Assembly: GCF_030845995.1 (NCBI RefSeq)
Contig: NZ_CP132719.1
Coordinates: 1,302,001 to 1,366,000 of the forward strand
Direction of reading: 5' to 3'
DNA: 64,000 nt
Source: Geothrix sp. 21YS21S-4
GTDB taxonomy: Bacteria; Acidobacteriota; Holophagae; Holophagales; Holophagaceae
Shown here: positions 62,079 through 64,000 of the stretch, one piece after another
How positions within the stretch are numbered: the stretch's first letter is position 1
Layout: every line of letters starts with the position of its first letter
The notes under the pieces: model-generated
What the model was told of the DNA's origin: nothing
Database searches by the model: none
What the model saw: the letters and a program-made list of their open reading frames with translations, nothing else
Translations under genes and position numbers: made by a program

Positions 62079-62741
62079 TCAGATTCCGGACATGGGAACA
62101 ACGCGGTCCATCACCAGGGGAGGCTCGGTCCGGGCCTGGACATCCTCTCGGGTGATGCCGGGGGCCACCTCCACCAGGCGCAGGCCCTCGCGGCCCGGCA
62201 CCACGTCGATGACGGCCAGATCGGTGATGATCCGGTGGACACAGCGCGTGCCGGTGAGGGGCAGATTGCACTTCCGCAGGATCTTGGGCTCGCCCTCCTT
62301 GGTGGTGTGCTCCATCACCACCACCACGCGCCGGGCCGCGGCGACCAGGTCCATCGCCCCGCCCATCCCCTTGACCATCTTTCCCGGCACCATCCAGTTG
62401 GCGAGGTTGCCCTCCATGTCCACCTGCATGGCGCCCAGGATGCTCAGGTCGATCTTCCCGCCGCGGATCATGGCGAAGCTCTCGGGGCTGCCGAAGAAGC
62501 TGGCGCCCGGCGCGGCGGTCACGGTCTGCTTCCCTGCGTTGATGAGGTCCGCGTCCACCTCCGCTTCCGTGGGGAAGGGGCCGATGCCCAGCAATCCATT
62601 CTCGCTCTGGAGGACGACTTCCATTCCCTCGGGAATGGCGCCCGCGATGAGGGTGGGGATCCCGATGCCCAGGTTCACGTAGAAGCCGTCGCGGAGTTCC
62701 TGCGCCGCGCGGCGGACGAGCTGATCACGGGACAGCGCCAT
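62079..62741 (-). CDS. scoB: 3-oxoacid CoA-transferase, subunit B
   Basis: A 220-residue beta subunit that transfers CoA between acids such as succinate and acetoacetate. The catalytic Glu47 lies in [10 protein letters not shown]. The N-terminal [13 protein letters not shown] and [17 protein letters not shown] blocks are typical. The alpha subunit gene normally sits directly upstream, but that position is occupied by an unrelated outer-membrane protein gene. The alpha subunit must be elsewhere or outside the window. GAGGT precedes the ATG. Confidence 0.93.
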   Translation of the reverse strand: MALSRDQLVRRAAQELRDGFYVNLGIGIPTLIAGAIPEGMEVVLQSENGLLGIGPFPTEAEVDADLINAGKQTVTAAPGASFFGSPESFAMIRGGKIDLSILGAMQVDMEGNLANWMVPGKMVKGMGGAMDLVAAARRVVVVMEHTTKEGEPKILRKCNLPLTGTRCVHRIITDLAVIDVVPGREGLRLVEVAPGITREDVQARTEPPLVMDRVVPMSGI

Positions 62742-62786
62742 TCGGACCTCGGGTGTCCCTCAGGATAGCGCAGGCGGAAAAGGGCC

Positions 62787-64000
62787 TCAGAACACGCGGA
62801 AGGCCTGGAACGCGCTGAGCGTCCATCCCCAGCGGGCGGGAGCGGCGGGGAACTGGGCGCGCGTCGTGGCGAAGGACCCGCCGGCCCGGCCCGTGGGCGT
62901 GCGCCATTGGAGGTCCGCCTGCGCGAACCACGCCGCCGATCCTTCGGGATGGTCGAGGGGCGCGGTGATCCTTGCCACCCGGAGGATTCCCCGGCCTTCC
63001 AGCGGCAGGGAGAGACCCAGTTCCACCGTCCGGGTCGCCGCGTCGGGCCCGAAGGCCGCACCCAGGGGATCGCCCTGCGAGGAGAAGTCCGCCGGGTGGG
63101 CGGAACTGGCTGTGTCCCATGGCCGGCGCGGGGCCGCGCCCGCCACCTCGAAAGCCACGTCCCATCCTTCCCATACCGCCTGGAGGCCGGCGGTGGTCCG
63201 ACCTCCGTCCAGGGTGAGGACGGTGCCTCCGGACACGCCGGTCCGGCCCACCCGAATGGAGGCGCCCCGGGCCTGGAGGGCTCGCGCCAGCGGCGGGACG
63301 CGCGCTTCCACTTCCGCCAGGGAGCGGGTGAGGGCGCGGTCTCCCCGCAGGCTGGCGGCCGCGAGGCGCGCCTCCACCAGCGGGCCGAATGCCCCCCGTA
63401 CGCGCGCGCCCAGGAGATCCGGCCGCTCCGACGTCCGGCCATCCGCTTCCGCGGCGAGCCGGGCTTCCCGATCCGACAGCCAGGAAGGGATGGGTTGGTC
63501 CCCTGGGAGGCGGCCGAAAAAGGCTTCCCCCGTCCACCGCGTGGCGCCGAGGGAGACCGGCGGCGTGGCGACGCTCAGGCGCGGAAAGGGGCGGGCTTCG
63601 GCACCCAGCAGGTCGCCGCTCAGGAGGCCCGATCCCCAATCCAGCGGCGTCTGCTCCAGGGCCGCGCGCCAACCCGATTCGGCCTGGTAGGCCAGGGCGC
63701 CCCGCTGCAGGATTCCCAGGATGCGTCCATGGTCGCTTAGACCCAGCAGCGTGGCGGAGAACGACCAGCCGCCGCGGGTGACGCGGCCCTGCACGCCCAG
63801 TCCCCACCCCCGCGTGCCGCTGCCCAGGCCTTCGCCGCCGACGAGGGGCGCGCGGGGACCCTGGCCGTCCGCGCCGCCCCAGCCCACATCCAGGAATGGC
63901 AGAGAAAGAGAGGGAAGGGGCTCGTCGCCCTGGACCCACGCCAGCCGCGCTTGGCGCAGGCTCGCGGCCCCGTCCTGGAAGAGGGGCGCCTGCGCGGAAA
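62787..64000 (-). CDS. Outer-membrane beta-barrel-like protein, 5' end outside window
   Basis: At least 404 residues, open to the window edge. Alternating hydrophobic and polar strands with many Gly, Trp, Arg and Ala residues (for example VTRGGWSFSATLLGLSD and RWTGEAFFGRLPGD) and a C-terminal FRVF ending in Phe are features of outer-membrane barrels assembled by BAM. No catalytic motif is seen. A GTG at 63887 could be misread as a start, but the frame continues upstream without a stop. Function unknown. Confidence 0.65.
   Translation of the reverse strand, partial: SAQAPLFQDGAASLRQARLAWVQGDEPLPSLSLPFLDVGWGGADGQGPRAPLVGGEGLGSGTRGWGLGVQGRVTRGGWSFSATLLGLSDHGRILGILQRGALAYQAESGWRAALEQTPLDWGSGLLSGDLLGAEARPFPRLSVATPPVSLGATRWTGEAFFGRLPGDQPIPSWLSDREARLAAEADGRTSERPDLLGARVRGAFGPLVEARLAAASLRGDRALTRSLAEVEARVPPLARALQARGASIRVGRTGVSGGTVLTLDGGRTTAGLQAVWEGWDVAFEVAGAAPRRPWDTASSAHPADFSSQGDPLGAAFGPDAATRTVELGLSLPLEGRGILRVARITAPLDHPEGSAAWFAQADLQWRTPTGRAGGSFATTRAQFPAAPARWGWTLSAFQAFRVF

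Overview
The window is a GC-rich Gram-negative chromosome segment. It carries outer-membrane-type and Sec-exported proteins, type II fatty-acid synthesis genes (acpP, fabF), a futalosine-pathway menaquinone gene (mqnE), a class 2 pyrD, a histidine-degradation gene (ftcD), and many long sensor and beta-propeller proteins. This set would suit an Acidobacteriota member, possibly of the Holophagae (Geothrix-like). That placement is inference from gene content, not proof; no rRNA lies in the window.

Layout. 1-12.4 kb is housekeeping and stress functions: the end of a site-2 protease, trpS, tRNA-Lys(CTT), a hemerythrin-like protein, proline dehydrogenase, an MscS-type channel overlapping an ABC-F ATPase, an RluA-type pseudouridine synthase coupled to a haem-binding chemoreceptor, and ftcD. 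12.8-26.0 kb is an accessory island: one Sec-exported 2383-residue RHS/YD-repeat protein with a PKD segment and Ig-like repeats, followed by its candidate immunity gene and then three displaced RHS C-terminal modules. Each displaced module repeats part of the RHS core, has a different tail, and is followed by a different small gene. The tails and small genes are AT-rich against a GC-rich background. 26.1-29.05 kb is an IS nest: an IS3-family element split by a second IS3-family element (GATC target duplication), beside a remnant of a third. 29.2-64 kb returns to chromosomal genes: nucleotide and phosphate-ester enzymes, a cysteine desulfurase-like enzyme, an AspT-type transporter, ttcA, an Rrf2 regulator divergent from a thioredoxin-like gene, a peptide-binding protein, a WYL protein with a histone-H1-like tail, a Xer recombinase, acpP-fabF-uvrB, a large propeller histidine kinase, an M64 peptidase, yhbY, an FHA/GAF signalling protein, a folate enzyme, PLD-like and AHSA1-like proteins, mqnE, pyrD, a lipoprotein, scoB and the end of an outer-membrane protein.

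The most interesting system is the RHS locus. The intact gene plus three tail/immunity cassettes joined by direct repeats of the core looks like a polymorphic-toxin locus with a reservoir of displaced toxin tips. Decay increases downstream: module 2 keeps about 1.3 kb of collinear core, module 3 about 0.45 kb, and module 4 is frameshifted and chimeric. Two families of long imperfect intergenic palindromes also recur across the window.
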